Translations under genes and position numbers: made by a program
From: Bacteroidaceae bacterium
GTDB taxonomy: Bacteria > Bacteroidota > Bacteroidia > Bacteroidales > Bacteroidaceae
Length of the DNA stretch: 60,360 bases
Assembly (NCBI GenBank): GCA_017453465.1
Contig: JAFTEV010000021.1
Location: forward strand, 1 to 60,360
Direction of reading: 5' to 3'
The notes under the pieces: model-generated
Seen by the model: only the letters and a program-made list of their open reading frames with translations
Databases searched by the model: none
What the model was told of the DNA's origin: nothing
In this document: in pieces, positions 25,484 through 34,852 of the stretch
Position numbering within the stretch: position 1 is the first letter of the stretch
How the letters are laid out: each line of letters opens with the position of its first letter

Positions 25484-26671
25484 ATGAAGTTGTCGGTTGT
25501 CATAGTAAACTACAATGTGAAATACTATCTGGAGCAATGTTTGCTTTCTGTGGAACGTGCGCTTGTGGGTATTCAGGGCGAGGTGTTTGTGGTTGACAAT
25601 GACAGTTCAGACGATTCCATCGAGTACTTGAAAGGCAAATTCCCCTGGGTCTATTATATAGAATGTAAAAGGAACAACGGTTTTTCTGTGGCCAACAACA
25701 TGGCCATCCGGCAGGCACGCGGAGAATACGTGATGCTGCTTAATCCTGACACCATTCTGGGCGAACATACGCTACACGAGTGCATTTCGTTCATGGATGC
25801 TCATCCCAGTGCGGGTGGGGTAGGCGTGAGGATGCTCAAGGAGGATGGCAGCTTTGCGCTGGAGTCTCGGCGCGGTGTGCCTACGCCGTGGACCTCTTTT
25901 TGCAAGATGATAGGCTTGGGCAAACTCTATCCCAAGTCTCCGTTCTTCGGGCGTTACTACATGCAGTATTTGCCACTCGACGAGCCTGTCGAGATCGACA
26001 TTATGTCGGGTGCCTGTATGACCATGCGCCGTTCTGCGTTAGACCAGTGCGGGTTGCTGGACGAAGACTTCTTTATGTATGGCGAAGACATCGATATGTC
26101 GTATCGCATCTTGAATGCTGGCTACAAGAACTATTATCTGCCAACAACCATTCTGCACTACAAGGGCGAGAGTACTCAGAAGAGTTCGTATAAGTACGCT
26201 ATTGTTTTTCATCGCGCTATGCTTATTTTCTTCAAGAAACACTTTAGGTACAATTTCGTGCTTCTGGGTGTGGTTTCAACGCTCATTTATTTCAAGGCTT
26301 TGCTGACTTATCTGCAGCAGCAGATTATGAAACGCCGACATTTGAACCCCGTTTCCATTGACGAAATGCGCCAGAAGAAATTCCTCCTCGTTGGGCGCGG
26401 ATTTAATCTGAAGCAGATGGAGGCTCTGATGGAGTCGCACAAGTTTTACCATTCCGTCTCGGACGGAACTCCAGAGAAATTCGACCCCACTGCCGACTAT
26501 GTTGTCTTTGACACCGATGCCTATTCCTTCGAGGAAATTCTGGAGTGGTTTAGGCACCAAGACAAACAACGCAAGTCGCCCCTTATCGCTACCTTCATCA
26601 GCCAAAGCCAGACCATCTTGACTGGCAGCAGTGTGATAAGGATGGTAGATGACAAAGAGACAAAGAACTGA
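25484..26671 (+). CDS. Glycosyltransferase family 2, rhamnosyltransferase-like
   Basis: This is a 395-aa protein. The GT2 domain (residues ~1-240) has VVIVNYNVKYYLEQCL, VDNDSSDDSIEYL and NPDTILGEH, as in O-antigen/rhamnan chain transferases. A hydrophobic stretch near residue 260 may anchor it to the membrane. A C-terminal extension of ~100 residues (from about 295) has an unusual FLLVGRGFNLKQMEALMES segment that resembles a small Rossmann-like appended domain; I do not recognise it. It lies just before hisG but is unlikely to belong to histidine synthesis. Confidence 0.83.
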   Translation: MKLSVVIVNYNVKYYLEQCLLSVERALVGIQGEVFVVDNDSSDDSIEYLKGKFPWVYYIECKRNNGFSVANNMAIRQARGEYVMLLNPDTILGEHTLHECISFMDAHPSAGGVGVRMLKEDGSFALESRRGVPTPWTSFCKMIGLGKLYPKSPFFGRYYMQYLPLDEPVEIDIMSGACMTMRRSALDQCGLLDEDFFMYGEDIDMSYRILNAGYKNYYLPTTILHYKGESTQKSSYKYAIVFHRAMLIFFKKHFRYNFVLLGVVSTLIYFKALLTYLQQQIMKRRHLNPVSIDEMRQKKFLLVGRGFNLKQMEALMESHKFYHSVSDGTPEKFDPTADYVVFDTDAYSFEEILEWFRHQDKQRKSPLIATFISQSQTILTGSSVIRMVDDKETKN

Positions 26672-26717
26672 GATTTCATAACTTTTGACACACAAACGAT
26701 AAAATACAAATAGAACT

Positions 26718-27569
26718 ATGCTGAGAATAGCAGTACAATCCAAAGGCCGTCTTTTTGAAGACACAATGGCTCTTCTGAAAGAAGCAGGCGTAAAAGTTAG
26801 CAGTACGAAACGCACCCTGCTGGTGCAATCATCCAATTTCCCGCTTGAAGTACTTTATTTGCGCGACGACGACATCCCTCAGACGGTGGCCGACGGTGTG
26901 GCTGATGTGGGTATTGTAGGCGAAAACGAATTTGTAGAACGCGGCTTCGATGCTGACATCATCAAACGTTTGGGCTTCAGCAAATGCCGTTTGTCGCTGG
27001 CCATACCCAAGGCCGAGGACTATCAGGGTGTGGAGTGGTTTAACGGAAAGAAAATTGCCACTTCCTACCCAGCCATCTTGCGCAACTTTATGCAACAAAA
27101 GGGAATCAGCATGGACATCCATGTGATTCAGGGTTCTGTGGAGATTGCCCCAGGCATCGGACTGGCCGACGGCATTTTCGACATCGTCAGCTCTGGTTCC
27201 ACACTGGTGAGCAACAACCTGAAAGAAGTGGAAGTCGTGATGCAGAGCGAAGCCCTGCTGATAGGCAACAAGCAGATGGACGAAGAGAAGAAGGCTATCC
27301 TTGCAGAATTGCTTTTCCGCATTGAGTCTGTGCTGATTGCAGACGACAAGAAATATGTTCGGATGAATGCTCCGAAAGCTCGCCTTCAGGAGATTGTGAA
27401 AGTGCTGCCAGGACTGAAAAGTCCTACCATCATTCCGCTGGCCGATGAAGAGTGGTGCTCAGTTCATGCAGTGATTGACGAGAAGCACTTCTGGGAAATT
27501 GTAGGCCAGTTGAAGGCTTTAGGTGCAGAGGGCATTCTGGTTACGCCTATTGAGAAAATGATTCTGTAA
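26718..27569 (+). CDS. hisG: ATP phosphoribosyltransferase (long form)
   Basis: This 283-aa enzyme catalyses the first step of histidine synthesis, joining ATP and PRPP. The N-terminal catalytic domains include VQSKGRLFEDTM and the PRPP-binding EIAPGIGLADGIFDIVSSGS. The C-terminal ~75-residue regulatory domain that binds histidine is present (long HisG form, no HisZ needed). It opens hisGDCB. A weak -7-like sequence precedes it; no his leader peptide was seen. Confidence 0.97.
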   Translation: MLRIAVQSKGRLFEDTMALLKEAGVKVSSTKRTLLVQSSNFPLEVLYLRDDDIPQTVADGVADVGIVGENEFVERGFDADIIKRLGFSKCRLSLAIPKAEDYQGVEWFNGKKIATSYPAILRNFMQQKGISMDIHVIQGSVEIAPGIGLADGIFDIVSSGSTLVSNNLKEVEVVMQSEALLIGNKQMDEEKKAILAELLFRIESVLIADDKKYVRMNAPKARLQEIVKVLPGLKSPTIIPLADEEWCSVHAVIDEKHFWEIVGQLKALGAEGILVTPIEKMIL

Positions 27570-27590
27570 GGCTATAAAAGATGTTGAGGC

Positions 27591-28877
27591 ATGGAAATTA
27601 TCTTATATCCAGACAAGACAACTTGGGGCAACTACCTGCAGCGTCCCCACCGCGATGCTTCCGAATTGCGCGAGGTGGTGAAGACGGTGCTTGACGATGT
27701 GCAGGCGAATGGCGACGAGGCAGTGAAACGCTATGAACTCAAGTTCGACAAAGTGCAACTCCCTTCTTTGGCGGTTTCCGATGCGGAAATGCAAGAAGCA
27801 GAGTCGCTCGTCAGTGAAGAACTGAAAGCGGCTATTAGGCTGGCTCATGCCAACATAGAGAAGTTTCATGCAGCCCAGAAGTTTGAAAGCGTAAAGGTGG
27901 AAACGCAGCCAGGCGTTACTTGCTGGCAGAAGTCGGTTGCCATAGAGAAGGTTGGACTTTACATCCCTGGTGGCACAGCTCCGCTGTTTTCCACAGTGCT
28001 GATGCTGGCTACTCCTGCAAAGATTGCTGGTTGCCGTGACATCGTGCTTTGCAGTCCGCCTAACGCCGAAGGCAAGCTGCATCCCGCCATCCTGTTTGCA
28101 GCACAGGTTGCTGGAGTAAACCGCATCTACAAAGCAGGTGGTGTGCAAGCCATTGGAGCCATGGCATACGGCACGGAGAGTGTGCCCAAAGTCAGCAAAA
28201 TCTTTGGTCCGGGCAATCAGTTTGTCACAGCGGCCAAACAGCAGGTCAGTCTGCACGATGTAGCCATTGATATGCCTGCTGGTCCCAGCGAAGTGGCGGT
28301 GATGGCCGACGATTCTGCCAATGCGCGTTTTGTGGCAGCCGACTTGCTCAGTCAGGCAGAGCATGGTGTGGACAGCCAGGCTGTGATGTTTACCGACAGC
28401 GAAGTGCTTGCCCGTGCCGTGAGTGATGAGGTAGAGAGCCAGTTGCAGCGGCTTCCACGCAAGGAGATTGCAGCAAAATCGTTGGCATACAGCAAAATCA
28501 TTGTGGTGAAAGATTTGAACGAAGTAGTTGACATTACTAACGAATACGCCCCTGAACACTTGATTTTGGCCGTGAAGAACTACACGGCGATTGCCGACCG
28601 CATTGTCAATGCTGGTTCCGTGTTTCTTGGTAATTATTCGTGTGAATCGGCTGGCGACTATGCTTCGGGCACCAATCACACGCTGCCCACTTCGGGCTAT
28701 GCCAAAGCCTATAGCGGCGTGAACCTCGATTCTTTCTGCCGTAAAATTACTTTCCAGGAACTGACCGCCGAAGGCATTCGCAGCATTGGCCGAGCCGTGG
28801 AACTGATGGCCGAGGCCGAACAGCTGGATGCTCACAAATATGCCATGACGGTACGACTAAACGAGATAGAGAAATGA
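27591..28877 (+). CDS. hisD: Histidinol dehydrogenase
   Basis: This 428-aa enzyme oxidises L-histidinol to histidine in two NAD steps. Family markers are [30 protein letters not shown], and [13 protein letters not shown] with the [11 protein letters not shown] zinc region; the C-terminal [16 protein letters not shown] is complete. It starts 21 bp after hisG and overlaps hisC by 4 bp (ATGA). Confidence 0.97.
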   Translation: MEIILYPDKTTWGNYLQRPHRDASELREVVKTVLDDVQANGDEAVKRYELKFDKVQLPSLAVSDAEMQEAESLVSEELKAAIRLAHANIEKFHAAQKFESVKVETQPGVTCWQKSVAIEKVGLYIPGGTAPLFSTVLMLATPAKIAGCRDIVLCSPPNAEGKLHPAILFAAQVAGVNRIYKAGGVQAIGAMAYGTESVPKVSKIFGPGNQFVTAAKQQVSLHDVAIDMPAGPSEVAVMADDSANARFVAADLLSQAEHGVDSQAVMFTDSEVLARAVSDEVESQLQRLPRKEIAAKSLAYSKIIVVKDLNEVVDITNEYAPEHLILAVKNYTAIADRIVNAGSVFLGNYSCESAGDYASGTNHTLPTSGYAKAYSGVNLDSFCRKITFQELTAEGIRSIGRAVELMAEAEQLDAHKYAMTVRLNEIEK

Positions 28878-29911
28878 AAGCTTTACAAGACTTGGTTCGC
28901 CCAAACATCTGGGCACTACAGCCTTACAGTTGCGCACGCGATGAATTTAAAGGCTTCAAGGCAGACGTGTTTATTGATGCCAACGAGAATCCCTTTCCCA
29001 ATGGTGTGAATCGCTATCCCGACCCTTTGCAGGAAGAACTGAAGCGCAGCATTTCGCCCATGAAGGGAGTGCCGGTGCAGAACATCTTTCTGGGCAATGG
29101 TTCAGACGAAGCCATCGACCTGCCTTTCCGCATCTTCTGTCGCCCAGGCATTGACAATGTGGTAGCCATTGCCCCCACTTACGGAATGTATGAAGTCTGT
29201 GCCGACATCAACGATGTGGAGTATCGCAAAGTGTTGCTTGATGAGAAGTACGACTTCTCTCCAGAGGCTTTGCTGGCAGCTTGCGACGACAATACCAAAA
29301 TCATCTTTATTTGTTCTCCCAATAATCCTACGGGCAATGCCTTTAGACGCGAGAAGATTGAACAGGTGTTGACTGCCTTCGAGGGCATTGTTATTGTGGA
29401 CGAAGCCTACTCTGAGTTTTCTTCTCAACGACCTTTAAGGCTTGATTTAACAAAATATCCCAACCTAATCGTTCTGAATACATTCAGTAAGGCAATGGGG
29501 TGCGCTGGCATACGCTTGGGCATGGCCTTTGCCTGTGAAGAAATCATTGGGCTGTTGAACAAGGTGAAGTACCCCTACAATGTGAATGTGCTGACACAAC
29601 AAAAGGCGATGGAAGTCTTGCAGAACCTCACCATTTTGCAGCGGCACATTTCGCAGATTCTCGATGAACGCCAGTCACTGATGCAAGCGTTCTCCCTCTT
29701 GCCCATCTGCAAGAAAGTTTATCCCACTGATGCAAACTTCTTCCTTACCAAAGTGACGGATGCCAACAGGATTTACCGTTACTTGGTGGAGCGCGGCATT
29801 ATTGTGCGCAACCGCAGCAAGGTAACGCTGTGTGGCGAATGCCTTCGTATCACAGTGGGACTGAAAGAAGAAAACAGAAAGCTGCTTGCAGCACTCAGAC
29901 AATACGTATGA
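28874..29911 (+). CDS. hisC: Histidinol-phosphate aminotransferase
   Basis: This 345-aa PLP enzyme makes histidinol phosphate from imidazole-acetol phosphate. It carries [17 protein letters not shown], and the PLP-Lys motif [15 protein letters not shown]. It overlaps hisD by 4 bp and hisB by 4 bp, so translation is coupled through the operon. Confidence 0.96.
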   Translation: MKALQDLVRPNIWALQPYSCARDEFKGFKADVFIDANENPFPNGVNRYPDPLQEELKRSISPMKGVPVQNIFLGNGSDEAIDLPFRIFCRPGIDNVVAIAPTYGMYEVCADINDVEYRKVLLDEKYDFSPEALLAACDDNTKIIFICSPNNPTGNAFRREKIEQVLTAFEGIVIVDEAYSEFSSQRPLRLDLTKYPNLIVLNTFSKAMGCAGIRLGMAFACEEIIGLLNKVKYPYNVNVLTQQKAMEVLQNLTILQRHISQILDERQSLMQAFSLLPICKKVYPTDANFFLTKVTDANRIYRYLVERGIIVRNRSKVTLCGECLRITVGLKEENRKLLAALRQYV

Positions 29912-30975
29912 AACGTGCACTATTCATAGACCGAGACGGAACCATCCTTGTGGAACCTGCCGACGAGCAAATAGATTCTTTTGACAAGTTTCAGTTTCTT
30001 CCCGGCGTTATTCGCAACTTGAACTTCATCCGCACCAAACTCGACTTTGAGTTTGTCATGGTGAGCAACCAAGACGGACTGGGTACCGACAGCTATCCAG
30101 AGGCAGACTTCTGGCCTACACACAACTTGATGATGGGTACGCTGAAGGGTGAAGGCATTACTTTCGATGATGTCCTCATCGACCGTTCCTTTCCAGAAGA
30201 CAATCTGCCAACGCGCAAACCTGGCACCGCCATGCTGACAAAGTATATGACGGGCGAATATGACTTGGCTAACAGCTATGTCATTGGCGACCGACCAACC
30301 GATAAGCAACTGGCTTTGAACCTGGGCTGCAAGTATCTGATACTGGGCGACAACGTGCAGAATTGGGACGCTATTGCAGAGCGGCTTTTTGCTGGAGAGC
30401 GTACAGCTTCAGTTCGTCGCACCACGAAGGAGACGGACATCGACATCTGGCTTGACCTCGACGGCACAGGGCAGTGTGACATCAGCACAGGGCTGGGATT
30501 CTTCGACCACATGTTGGAACAGATAGGCAAGCATGGCAGCATTGACTTGCGCATCCAGGTGAAGGGAGACCTTCATGTTGATGAACACCACACCATAGAA
30601 GACACAGGCATAGCTCTGGGCGAATGTATTGCCAAAGCCCTTGGCAACAAGCGCGGCATTGAACGCTATGGTTACATGCTGCCCATGGACGACTGTCTCT
30701 GCCAAGTTGCCCTTGATTTCGGAGGTCGTCCTTGGCTCGTCTGGGATGCAGAGTTCCATCGTGAACGCATTGGCGAAATGCCTACAGAAATGTTTTTCCA
30801 CTTCTTCAAGAGTTTCAGCGATGCCGCCCGTATCAATCTGAACATTAAAGCCGAAGGCCAGAACGAGCACCACAAGATAGAAGGCATATTCAAAGCCCTT
30901 GCCCGCAGCATCAAAATGGCCGTGAAGCGTGACATCTATAAATATCAGCTGCCCAGCAGTAAAGGAACGCTGTAA
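29908..30975 (+). CDS. hisB: Bifunctional histidinol-phosphatase / imidazoleglycerol-phosphate dehydratase
   Basis: This 355-aa fused HisB has a HAD phosphatase domain (residues ~1-165, FIDRDGTI nucleophile motif) and an IGPD domain (~168-355) with [16 protein letters not shown] and [15 protein letters not shown] metal-binding motifs. The frame opens 26 codons earlier, but ATG at 29908 overlaps the hisC stop (ATGA) and yields the usual start [11 protein letters not shown]. It is the last his gene here; hisA, hisF, hisH and hisI are not in the window. Confidence 0.96.
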   Translation: MKRALFIDRDGTILVEPADEQIDSFDKFQFLPGVIRNLNFIRTKLDFEFVMVSNQDGLGTDSYPEADFWPTHNLMMGTLKGEGITFDDVLIDRSFPEDNLPTRKPGTAMLTKYMTGEYDLANSYVIGDRPTDKQLALNLGCKYLILGDNVQNWDAIAERLFAGERTASVRRTTKETDIDIWLDLDGTGQCDISTGLGFFDHMLEQIGKHGSIDLRIQVKGDLHVDEHHTIEDTGIALGECIAKALGNKRGIERYGYMLPMDDCLCQVALDFGGRPWLVWDAEFHRERIGEMPTEMFFHFFKSFSDAARINLNIKAEGQNEHHKIEGIFKALARSIKMAVKRDIYKYQLPSSKGTL

Positions 30976-31060
30976 TTGGACAATTTACAATTCGCAATTG
31001 GCTACGCCGAGCTAAAGGTTTACAATTTGAGTATCAATTCCTAATTCCTAATTCCTCATT
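30974..31060. repeat. Short-tandem-repeat element G with AGCTAAA unit
   Basis: AATTGGACAATTTACAATTC-type units follow the hisB stop. One AGCTAAA unit is at 30998-31020, and ATTCCTAATTCCTCATTC-type repeats (period 7) run up to the cdd start. The TACAATTTGAGTATCAATTC segment recurs almost unchanged in element H. Confidence 0.8.
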
Positions 31061-31061
31061 C

Positions 31062-31562
31062 ATGGAAGAACTAACCATCAACATTCCCCTTCTCAAGAAA
31101 GAAGAAGCAGAGCTGACACCCACGGAGGCTACACTCTTGCAGAAAGCAAAGCAGGCCACCTACCGCAGTTACTCGCCTTACTCCCACTTCTCCGTCGGGG
31201 CCGCAGCCCTGCTTGATGACGGCACCATTGTCGAAGGAGCCAATCAGGAGAACAGTGCCTACCCCTCTGGCCTTTGTGCCGAGCGCACAGCCGTGTTCTA
31301 TGCTGGTGCGCAATATCCAGAGCGAGCCGTCACCCTGCTCTGTGTGGCTGCTCGCGACACCGATGGAAAGTTTACGGCGCGTCCCATTCCGCCCTGTGGC
31401 GGTTGCCGCCAAGTGTTGTCCGAGACTGAAGACCGCCAGAAACAGCCCATGCGCATCATGCTCTACGGCACAGACGGCATCTACTTCATCAATACCGCCA
31501 AAGACCTCCTGCCCATTCATTTCGATACCACATATTTTTTACAATCCACAATTCACAATTAA
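31062..31562 (+). CDS. cdd: Cytidine deaminase
   Basis: This 166-aa zinc enzyme deaminates cytidine and deoxycytidine. Zinc ligands are Cys72 (in the CAE motif, catalytic Glu74), Cys112 and Cys115 (PCGGC). It is about 25 residues longer than typical tetrameric Cdd at the N-terminus. The last residues (FLQSTIHN) are encoded by the beginning of the downstream repeat element H, so the natural C-terminus has been replaced or extended by repeat sequence. It lies 86 bp after hisB. Confidence 0.94.
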   Translation: MEELTINIPLLKKEEAELTPTEATLLQKAKQATYRSYSPYSHFSVGAAALLDDGTIVEGANQENSAYPSGLCAERTAVFYAGAQYPERAVTLLCVAARDTDGKFTARPIPPCGGCRQVLSETEDRQKQPMRIMLYGTDGIYFINTAKDLLPIHFDTTYFLQSTIHN

Positions 31563-31650
31563 TCAATTCACAATTTGAGTATCAATTCCTCATTCCTCAT
31601 TGACTTCGTCGAGCTAAAGGTTCCTCATTCCTCATTCCTCATTGCTGTAT
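31541..31650. repeat. Short-tandem-repeat element H, overlapping two genes
   Basis: CAATTCACAATT units start inside the 3' end of cdd. An AGCTAAA unit (31600-31622, variant GACTTCGTCGAGCTAAAGG) is flanked on both sides by ATTCCTCATTCCTC repeats (period 7). The right part lies in the glucosaminidase frame and encodes its first 25 residues. It shares both motif types with element G. Confidence 0.85.
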
Positions 31651-32531
31651 TGCTGCATTGTTTCGCGCTTCCAGCCTCTGCCCAACTGCGGAAGAACGCT
31701 GCCTACCAAGCCTACATTGACAAGTACAAAGACCTGGCAGTGGAGCAGATGCGCAAGTACCACATTCCTGCCAGCATCACGTTGGCACAGGGACTCTTCG
31801 AGAGTGGGGCGGGGCAGAGCCAGCTGGCCAAAAACTCGAACAACCACTTCGGCATCAAGTGTCACTCCGACTGGAAAGGCAAGCGCATCTATCGCAACGA
31901 CGACAATCCCAACGACTGCTTCCGTGTGTATTCCTCTGTACGAGATAGTTACGAAGACCACTCCCGATTTCTCCAGGCTCCCCGCTACAGCCGACTTTTC
32001 AAGCTGAATCCCAAGGACTACAAGGGTTGGGCCAAAGGGCTGAAAGCCTGTGGCTATGCTACGCTATCGACCTATGCACAGCGGCTCATCGACGTTATCG
32101 AACTCTACCAACTTTATCAATACGACCGTGGCAAACAGGCCACATACGTAGTCCCAGCCGACTACCACCAGATGTATCTCGTCAACAATCTCGACTGCAT
32201 CATAGCCCAAGACGGCGACACCTGGGAAAGCATTTCAGCCGAAATGCGTCAGCGTGGCATCCGTCTCTCTCCACGCAAGTTGCGGAAATACAACGAAGCT
32301 CCCTCCAAGGACTTTTTCCCCGCCGTCGGCACACACATCTTCCTCCAGAAGAAAGCCAAACATGCCGACAAGAACAAATATCCCCGTGACTACTGGCACC
32401 ACGTCCAGGCTGGCGAATCCATGTACTCCGTAGCCCAGCAGTACGGCATCCGCCTGAAGAATCTCTACAAACTCAACTTCCGCACTGCCGACTATGTGCC
32501 AGAACAGGGCGACCTTTTGCGAGTAAGGTGA
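31575..32531 (+). CDS. Glucosaminidase (peptidoglycan hydrolase) with LysM
   Basis: This protein is up to 318 aa. The glucosaminidase domain (~45-185) has the catalytic Glu in TLAQGLFESGAGQS and the NHFGIKCH motif; it cleaves GlcNAc-beta-1,4 bonds in peptidoglycan. A C-terminal LysM (HHVQAGESMYSVAQQYGIRL, ~272-315) binds glycan. No ATG lies between cdd and the enzyme domain; the only in-frame starts are TTG (31575, 31650). The signal peptide's hydrophobic core (SSFLIAVLLHCFALPASAQ) is partly encoded by the tandem repeat. The original start may have been overwritten; expression is uncertain. Confidence 0.82.
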   Translation: MSINSSFLIDFVELKVPHSSFLIAVLLHCFALPASAQLRKNAAYQAYIDKYKDLAVEQMRKYHIPASITLAQGLFESGAGQSQLAKNSNNHFGIKCHSDWKGKRIYRNDDNPNDCFRVYSSVRDSYEDHSRFLQAPRYSRLFKLNPKDYKGWAKGLKACGYATLSTYAQRLIDVIELYQLYQYDRGKQATYVVPADYHQMYLVNNLDCIIAQDGDTWESISAEMRQRGIRLSPRKLRKYNEAPSKDFFPAVGTHIFLQKKAKHADKNKYPRDYWHHVQAGESMYSVAQQYGIRLKNLYKLNFRTADYVPEQGDLLRVR

Positions 32532-32532
32532 C

Positions 32533-32663
32533 TAATTTGACAATTTACAATTTGACAATTGGCTACGCCGAGCTAAAGGTTCACAAATTGGGTATGGACA
32601 AGCAAGCCATAGATACTTCATTTGTAAATTGTCAAATTGTAAATTGTCCAATTGTCCAATTTG
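32533..32663. repeat. Inverted short-tandem-repeat element I
   Basis: AATTTGACAATTTACAATTT-type sequence at 32534-32560 is inverted at 32627-32653 with 26 of 27 positions matching. The intervening loop holds an AGCTAAA unit at 32559-32581. The remaining gap to the GH5 gene contains its promoter. Confidence 0.85.
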
Positions 32664-32769
32664 TTTCGTTTTTCTTTTCTCATGTTACATAAGCGGTCAA
32701 ACACCGCTGTGTGTTTCCATTTTGAAAGTCCGTGTTTCTTTTCTTTCAAAAGGTGTAAAGGGGAAGGCG

Positions 32770-32777
32770 TAATTTTG
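32770..32777 (+). promoter_or_regulatory. -7 box for the GH5 gene
   Basis: TAATTTTG lies 28 bp before the ATG at 32805 and excludes the longer in-frame reading upstream. Confidence 0.6.
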
Positions 32778-32804
32778 CAGCAGAAAAATCAAAGCAAACT
32801 CACG

Positions 32805-34643
32805 ATGAAAAAATTTTTACTCCTGACTGTAGCTGCTTGCTCCTTGTCGCTTTCGCTGATGGGGCAAGTAGTGGCACACGGCAAATTGCAGCCTCTCCAT
32901 GTGGACGGCAAATACCTGAAAGACCCGTATGGCAACAAGGTGGTGCTGCATGGTGTGATGGACACGCCCAGTCCTTACTTCAACAACAACCGCTGGGGCA
33001 ATTCGGCTACGGACGGCAATGTCTCCGCATGTGTAAACTACTTCAATAAGCTGTTCGTTGCTCTGACCGACAGCACAAGCGGTGCCTACTGCAACCTGTT
33101 CCGTTTGCATCTGGACCCCTGCTGGACTAACAACAACAGTGCTTCCTGGACTCAGGACGACCGAGAATCGGGCACAGGAGAGGCAAACATCAGCCACTAC
33201 GACCCCTCTCGGCTCAGAAAGTACATGAAGACCCTGTACTGGAGAATCACCAATCAAGCCATGAAGCACGGCCTCTACGTCATCATGCGTCCGCCAGGGG
33301 TATGCCCAGCCACCATTTATGTGGGCGGCAGCTACCAGCAGTATCTGCTCAACGTGTGGGACATTGTGACCCAGAACGACTCCGTGCTGAAATACTACGG
33401 TCAGGTGGGCATCGAGCTGGCCAACGAGCCAGTGAGCGTGAAGAATGCCGATGGCTCGGAGAGCGACCGCACGCTGCACGACTTCTTCCAGCCCATTGTT
33501 GACAAGATTCGTGCCAACGGCTTCAAGGGCATCATCTGGGTGCCAGGTTCAGGATGGCAAATGAACTACAGACCCTACGCCAAATACCCCATCACGGGCG
33601 ACCAGATTGGCTATGCTGTGCACGACTACGTGGGCTGGTATGACACGAATGACGACCATTACGACCACGACAACGCCATCAAGAAATTCGGTGAGTCAAT
33701 CCCCATCGTGCGCACCAATCCCATCGCCATTACAGAGGTGGACTGGAGTCCCTACAAGGAAGGCACCGGCCACTACAACGAGCACGGCGACTGGGTGCTG
33801 AGCAACTACGGCACATGGGCTACTGGCACAACCAGCAAGTGGGGCCTGGCCTACAAAGCCGTGCTGGACTATTATGGCAACATCTCCATGACCCTTTCGG
33901 GCACACATACCTTCCTGGATATTGACACCTACCTCAAGACTAAAAAGGTGGTTCCAGCCTTCAAGACAGCGATGGAAGCCAACGGACTTGACCCCTATGA
34001 GGCCAGCGGTGTAGCCTGTTTCCAGTGGTATGCCGACTATGCCAAGGTAGATTACCCCTCGGTTTGGCGTTACCAGCCCCTGCAAGAAGTGCCCGAAAAT
34101 CCCTTTGCCGTGACGAAAGACTGGTTTATCCCCACCATCCTCTACGAAGGCTCGGCCACATACGGAGCTTCGATGAACACCCTGAAGCTGAAGCAAGGAG
34201 GCTGTTCTGGCTGGCGATTCGAGAACGAAGAAGGCATCGACATTTCCGACTGCAACTATCTGGTTATCCGCTTAGCACGCAATGCCACCAAGAACACACG
34301 CTTCCTCTTCTACGACACAGCTAACTACTGGGCCGAACCCTCGGCAACCGACATCGGGGTCAAGAAGGATATCAAAATTGACCTGCACGACCTGAAAACT
34401 GCATCGGGCCGAGCCATCGACCTCACCCACATCCGCATGGCTGGCTTCAGCTCGTTGGGTGCAGACCAGACCCTCTATGTAAAAGAAATCTTCCTCTCCA
34501 ACGACGGAGTGAACCCTGTCTCAAGAAAGGTAAGCCTGGAGGACATCACAACCTTGATTGACCAGTATCTGGCCGAAGGCTCAAACGTAACCTTGCAGGA
34601 CATCACAGCACTGATTGATAAATATCTGGAACAGGAAGATTAA
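32805..34643 (+). CDS. Secreted GH5-type glycoside hydrolase with C-terminal binding module and dockerin-like repeats
   Basis: This is a 612-aa protein. The signal peptide ends at SLMGQ. The GH5 (alpha/beta)8 catalytic domain spans ~25-430: acid/base Glu208 in GIELANEPVS and nucleophile Glu311 in AITEVDWS. It is likely an endo-beta-glucanase or mannanase; the substrate is not fixed. Residues ~440-570 form a carbohydrate-binding-like module also found at the end of the neighbouring esterase. The last ~40 residues hold two degenerate dockerin-like repeats (LEDITTLIDQYL, LQDITALIDKYL) lacking the usual calcium-loop aspartates. The neighbouring HTCS probably controls it. Confidence 0.88.
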   Translation: MKKFLLLTVAACSLSLSLMGQVVAHGKLQPLHVDGKYLKDPYGNKVVLHGVMDTPSPYFNNNRWGNSATDGNVSACVNYFNKLFVALTDSTSGAYCNLFRLHLDPCWTNNNSASWTQDDRESGTGEANISHYDPSRLRKYMKTLYWRITNQAMKHGLYVIMRPPGVCPATIYVGGSYQQYLLNVWDIVTQNDSVLKYYGQVGIELANEPVSVKNADGSESDRTLHDFFQPIVDKIRANGFKGIIWVPGSGWQMNYRPYAKYPITGDQIGYAVHDYVGWYDTNDDHYDHDNAIKKFGESIPIVRTNPIAITEVDWSPYKEGTGHYNEHGDWVLSNYGTWATGTTSKWGLAYKAVLDYYGNISMTLSGTHTFLDIDTYLKTKKVVPAFKTAMEANGLDPYEASGVACFQWYADYAKVDYPSVWRYQPLQEVPENPFAVTKDWFIPTILYEGSATYGASMNTLKLKQGGCSGWRFENEEGIDISDCNYLVIRLARNATKNTRFLFYDTANYWAEPSATDIGVKKDIKIDLHDLKTASGRAIDLTHIRMAGFSSLGADQTLYVKEIFLSNDGVNPVSRKVSLEDITTLIDQYLAEGSNVTLQDITALIDKYLEQED

Positions 34644-34842
34644 GTGAACCTTTAGCTCGACGAAGTCAAAAGTGAAAAATCTGAGTTACCAAAATAGTGA
34701 AAAGTGAACCTTTAGCTCGACGAAGTCAACCTTTAGCTCGACGAAGTCAAAATCTGAAATTCAGTTTACCCAACGTAAGGCAGTGTTTAGCCCCTGTAAC
34801 CTAGATTTTTCACTTTTCACTATTCACTATTCACTTAAAAAA
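34642..34842. repeat. Inverted short-tandem-repeat element J with three AGCTAAA units
   Basis: AAGTGAAAAATCT (34670-34682) is inverted at 34803-34815, and AATAGTGAAAAGTGAA (34693-34708) at 34809-34824, both perfectly. Three reverse-orientation AGCTAAA units lie at 34647-34669, 34707-34729 and 34728-34750, the last two in tandem at 21 bp. The element fills the gap between GH5 and the esterase and begins at the GH5 stop codon. Confidence 0.88.
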
Positions 34843-34852
34843 ATATCCAATC

